Shown piece by piece: positions 60,681-64,000 of a stretch of 64,000 nt of DNA (position 1 is its first letter; every line of letters begins with the position of its first letter). The position numbers and the translations under genes are program-made. The notes under the pieces were generated by a model, which had not been told where the DNA came from, did not search any database, and was given only the letters and a program-made list of their open reading frames with translations. The DNA is from Balamuthia mandrillaris (taxonomy: Eukaryota; Discosea; Longamoebia; Balamuthiidae): the NCBI GenBank assembly GCA_031835245.1, contig JAVKOQ010000054.1, positions 1 through 64,000 on the forward strand, given 5' to 3'.

Positions 60681-62421
60681 AGAAGAAGAAGAAGAAGAAC
60701 AAGAACAAGCACAAGAACAAGAACAAGCACAAGAACAAGCACAAGCACAAGAACAAGAACAAGAACAAGAACAAAAACAAGAACAAAAACAAGCACAAGA
60801 ACGACAAGAAATAGAACAAGAAGAAGCACGGGATGGAAAAGAACGACAGAGGCAGAAGAGGGAAAGTACCGCTGCGAGCAAGTTCATATCTTTGAGTGGA
60901 GCTCTCAAAGACTAAGTTGTTGACGTTGACGTTGCGAGCCATGGCTTCCTCTGCTGACAATCCTCCTCTTCCAACGCTGCCTCCACCTCGTTCCTCCGGT
61001 GAAAAGCCTGTGTTGGTGTATGTCTTTGCATTCATGGTCAATAAACTCGAAGACAAACAAGCGACAAGAAAGCATAAGGCAAGAGAAAAGAATGTACATC
61101 GGGAGAACCAAGCATGCGAGGTTGCAAGCCAGCAGGAGTAGGATTGTCGGCATACAGGACAGCTCGTTGAGGTTGAACATAAGGAGGCGGATAGTGTGAT
61201 TGTGGCTGCTGCTGAGGATGTTGCACACCATGAGGCAGGACTTGGTGCACTCCTCCTCCAATATTATAGGTTCCGCTGTTATAGGGCGATCCTCCACCAT
61301 TATACGGAGCTCCTCCACTGTTGTAAGGAGATGGTCCTCCGCTGCCGCCGCTGCTGCTGCTGCCGGTGCTACCATAAACACCACTTCCACCAGGGCTATT
61401 ATAGCCTGAAACTCCGATTTGAGCTTGCATAGGGCCACTGCTGGTGAATGCTTGTTGGGGTTGAGATGAATAACCAGAAGAAGGAGAAGAGGCAGGGTAA
61501 GAAGGGATGCTCTGCGATGTGGACGCAGAAGGTGCTGAAGTGTATTCGGGTGTGGAGGGGGTGGGAATGGTGGTCTCTCCTCCGCCTGACTCTTTGAGCA
61601 GCTCCTTCATAAGGTCATCCACGCTCATATCATCGTACATTTTCTCTATTTCGGCCATTATTTGAGAACCTGTTTATATTTTTAAAAAAAAATGTTGTTT
61701 AGAGTTACACTCACAAAGAGAAAGAGAAAGAGAAAGAGAAACGACGAAAGAGGGAAAGAGAAAGAGAAACGACGAGAAGAAAGGTGAAGGCAGAAGGAAG
61801 AAAAGACCAAGAGAAGAGAGAAGAAGAGAAGAGAAGAATAGAAAAAGGAAAAGAAAAAAAGGAAAAGTCTTGAAAAAAACAAACCAGGAACGGATTCACG
61901 AGAGGCGGGGGTGTGAAGGCCCGAAGCAGTAGCAGAGGGAGCGCCAGAAGGGGGAGCGGGCTGCGCACGAGCTGTAGAAGAAGCGGGGTTTCGACTGGTA
62001 CTGTTGGAAGAAGGGGAAATGTGTTGGTCATCCAAAGCGGCAATCATCGAGTCCAGGATTCCGTCCAGGCTCAAGTCATCTATTTTGTAAAAATAAAAAA
62101 GAAATCAAGTTTAGAAAGAGAGAAAACACAAACCGGAAGAAAGAAAAAAACTAACCGTTATTCGCCATTTGAAACTCTTTGGGGACAGTTCTTACTGTCA
62201 TTTAGTCAGAGGGAAAGAGCAAAGTTAAGAAAAACAAAAAAATAGGGTTGGACGACGAGAATAGACGTACAGGTAGGGGGTTGAGAGGGTGGGGCGGGTT
62301 GAGGAGGGGGAGTGACGGTGGATTCTTTCTTGCCGCTCTTCTTTCCGCTTTTCTTATCTTTGCTGCTGCTGCTGGTGCTTTTCTTTTCTTTCTTGGAGCC
62401 TCCTTTTTTTTCTCTGGGCAT
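59542..62421 (-). CDS. CAP/SCP-domain protein with long disordered N-terminus
   Basis: Multi-exon minus-strand gene starting MPREKKGGSKKEKK at 62421, a very basic Lys/Ser stretch with no signal peptide. A Pro/Gly/Ser/Tyr-rich region follows (SPYNSGGAPYN, SHYPPPYVQPQ with a PPxY-type WW ligand). It contains two related acidic-amphipathic motifs, DDLSLDGILDSMIAAL and DDMSVDDLMKELLKE. The C-terminal half is a CAP domain: ALMHEIRNVRKNPRYYAQ, GMMTHEGVFACDDAIRFLQ, a later block ISEHAPRGST, MEMIGYGG, and RHTRAILFDPRWRVMGIGAG. CAP proteins (CRISP, PR-1, SCP) are usually secreted and Cys-rich; this one looks intracellular. It ends with a charged helix (DRAAKLRAAAKKVSEATKT) and the stop at 59542. The introns near 60604-60810 are full of GAA/CAAGAA repeats. 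Confidence 0.75.
60604..60812. repeat. GAA/AACAAG compound repeat
   Basis: (GAAGAACAA)n, then pure (GAA)n, then (CAAGAA/CAAGCA)n, lying in an intron of the CAP-domain gene. Frames across it are Glu, Gln/Glu or Lys/Asn runs. Confidence 0.9.
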
Positions 62422-62948
62422 TCCTTCCGCTTCGGGGTCAAAGAAAAAAAAGAAAAAACACACAACGCAGTATTCTGTTAATGATAACTGTTATTGATTG
62501 CATAATTGAGCCAGAACCCAATTATGCAATCAATTCATTACAAAATGAAGATCGTTATCTGCTACACAAAACCTGCACGCATCCACCTGAATTCGTGCAA
62601 TTGTTGAGTTCCCCGTAACCTTCGATCTTCCTGCAAGAACACTGAAGAAAAGGCGCAACAATTGACGTCGTTGGGAGGTTCCACGTCATGGAAAACGACC
62701 CCTCAGGTGAGTTGCCACGTCCACACATTTCCCTGCCGCGGTGTTGCCTTTTGGTTGGCTACGGGGGGCGTGTGGAACTTTTCCACATTTCGTTTTCACC
62801 AAAAAGACCCTCACCAACCACCGCTGCTACTTCTGATTCATTCCCATCCTCAGTTAACACCCAACACTACTTACTTCCTACTTGCTTTTTCTTTTGTTTT
62901 CAACAATCAACAACAAAAGTTTAAAAAAAAAAAAACAAGCCAACCGAA
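62422..62948. promoter_or_regulatory. Divergent promoter with a perfect 16-bp inverted repeat
   Basis: Between the CAP gene (-) and the acidic nuclear protein (+). ATTGATTGCATAATTG at 62493-62508 and CAATTATGCAATCAAT at 62519-62534 are exact reverse complements with a 10-base spacer. An outer pair, GATAAC at 62483-62488 and GTTATC at 62554-62559, is also inverted around the same centre region. The arms contain ATTGCATAAT, close to a C/EBP or bZIP half-site pair. It may be a dimer-binding site or a cruciform. Confidence 0.6.
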
Positions 62949-63945
62949 ATGGGGGGCGACGAAGCTTCTCATGCGATGCTGGTGGCGGTGATGGAGGAGC
63001 AGCAACAAGAGGTGGATGTGGACTCTTTAGAGACGTTGTTGGGTGGCGGCAACCCGCTGTCCTCCTCTCAGCAGGACCTTCTCTATGGGTTCTCCTGCCA
63101 CCACAACCCCAACTCCACACAACACTTTCAGCTGGAGGAGGAAGAGGAGGACCGCTCCCTCAGCCTCCTTCAGGAACTATTGGCTCCCTCCTCTGCGGCC
63201 TCCGTCACTGCCGTTGAGGGTGGGCTGGAAGACATGTTCTCTGACCACAACACTGTTGGTCAAGCGAGTTCTCTTCCTTACTACCAACAACACAACAATG
63301 GAGCTGCGGCAGCGGCGACTACGACCTGGGATTGTGGCTCGTGGTTGAACCTCTCGGAAGGCGGAAGCTATGAAGGTTGTCTTGAGGTTCCACCGATCGT
63401 TGTCACCTCTTCTTCTTCGTCGCCTTGTTCAACATCTTCAGCTTCGTCGGAAGGAGAGGAAGAGAGCAGCGAGGGAGGAACGTCGTTCCCCACCTCTCCG
63501 GCTTCCTTTGTGGAGGAGCACTCTTCTTTCTTGGGAGTTGGCTCTTCCAACTTTGCTGCTGCTGCTGCTGCTGCTGCTGCCGAGGAGTCCTCTCCTGACG
63601 GCAGTCCTCAATACCTCAGTCAAGCCCTCTTCACCGTCGAACACAACCCTGCTGATTTTACTTCTGTTGCTCCCTCTTCTTGTCCCGTCATCGATCTCAC
63701 GTCTAGCGGTACATTGCAAGAGGAAGAGGAAGAAGCAGCAACAAAAGGCCAGCCATTCCCTTTTGTACAGCCCTCTCAAGGGACAGCAGTAGCAGCCTCC
63801 TCTGCGGCTCGGTCGTTGTCTTCTCCATTGTCCTCTTCTTCTGATGCTTCTGCAAACGAAAGAACCAAAGCGATGGAGGAGGAAGAGGGTTCAGAGTCAA
63901 ACAACACACGCAAGCGTAAACGAACAAGAAAGACAGCCTCTGCTC
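62949..63945 (+). CDS. Acidic Ser-rich nuclear protein, first exon (gene cut by window end)
   Basis: The frame from the ATG at 62949 stays open for 332 codons and reaches a likely donor GTAAGC at 63946, followed by a (CT)n intron start, so this is a 5' exon and the gene continues past the window. It is rich in Glu, Ser, Gln and Ala (an eight-Ala run), with short hydrophobic-acidic patches (VDVDSLETLLGG, DRSLSLLQELLAP) like transactivation domains. CPVIDLTSSG is a good SUMO-interacting motif. The exon ends in a basic stretch (NTRKRKRTRKTASA) that could be a nuclear localisation signal or the start of a bZIP or other DNA-binding basic region in the next exon. A transcription factor or chromatin regulator is likely, but the defining domain is outside the window. 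Confidence 0.65.
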
Positions 63946-64000
63946 GTAAGCAGCCTCTTCTCTCTCTCTCTCTCTCTCTCTCCTGTTCTTTTGTTAATGC

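Overview
The window is a eukaryotic chromosome end. It opens with TTAGGG-type telomeric repeats (C-rich strand, positions 1-20, then degenerate copies) and runs inward into dense, intron-rich protein-coding DNA. Introns are short, mostly GT-AG, and often carry long (CT)n tracts. The gene set includes a Frizzled-like receptor, a Golgi pH regulator, an ENA-type P-type ATPase, mitochondrial MnmE, SCF receptors and an F-box/ankyrin gene of a type shared by amoebae, algae and giant viruses. This suggests a free-living protist, most plausibly an amoebozoan (an Acanthamoeba/Balamuthia-like organism). That assignment is an inference from gene content only.

Layout. 1-4,148: gene-poor subtelomere with microsatellites, a 57-bp duplication and a purine-rich minisatellite. 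4,149-11,899: two convergent subtelomeric genes packed with microsatellites, namely a 2-oxoglutarate/Fe(II) dioxygenase resembling the TET/JBP group (+) and a large unrecognised gene (-). 12,240-13,421: a 102-bp tandem repeat, two GC-rich hairpin-forming 83-bp repeats and an internal telomeric block that abuts a truncated ankyrin gene. From about 14 kb inward the DNA is ordinary gene-dense sequence.

Inner genes in order: HalD-like 2OG oxygenase (-), TPR-SET methyltransferase (+), F-box protein (+), EF-hand/inositol polyphosphate kinase fusion (+), small membrane protein (-), GPHR (+), NET-bromodomain protein (+), LRR protein (-), PGAP5/Cdc1-like metallophosphoesterase (-), Frizzled-like receptor (-), intronless F-box/ankyrin protein (+), LTA-synthase/YejM-like sulfatase (+), MnmE (+), zinc-finger FG nucleoporin (-), tRNA-Ser(CGA) (+), SRPBCC protein (+), UIM/F-box/WD40 protein with a CaaX end (-), ENA-type ATPase (+), CAP-domain protein (-), and the first exon of an acidic nuclear protein (+), cut by the window edge.

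The genes do not form one pathway. Recurring themes are ubiquitin-ligase substrate receptors (three clear F-box proteins plus an LRR candidate), chromatin (TPR-SET, NET-bromodomain, possibly the TET/JBP-like enzyme), and membrane or secretory functions (GPHR, PGAP5-like, Frizzled-like, sulfatase, ATPase). The most unusual items are new domain combinations (EF-hand with IPK; NET before bromodomain; UIM with F-box, WD40 and CaaX), the bacterial-type sulfatase, the internal telomere junction, and a perfect 16-bp inverted repeat in a divergent promoter. I saw no rRNA, CRISPR array, reverse transcriptase, transposase, integrase or capsid gene. All exon boundaries were read by eye from splice signals and reading frame.
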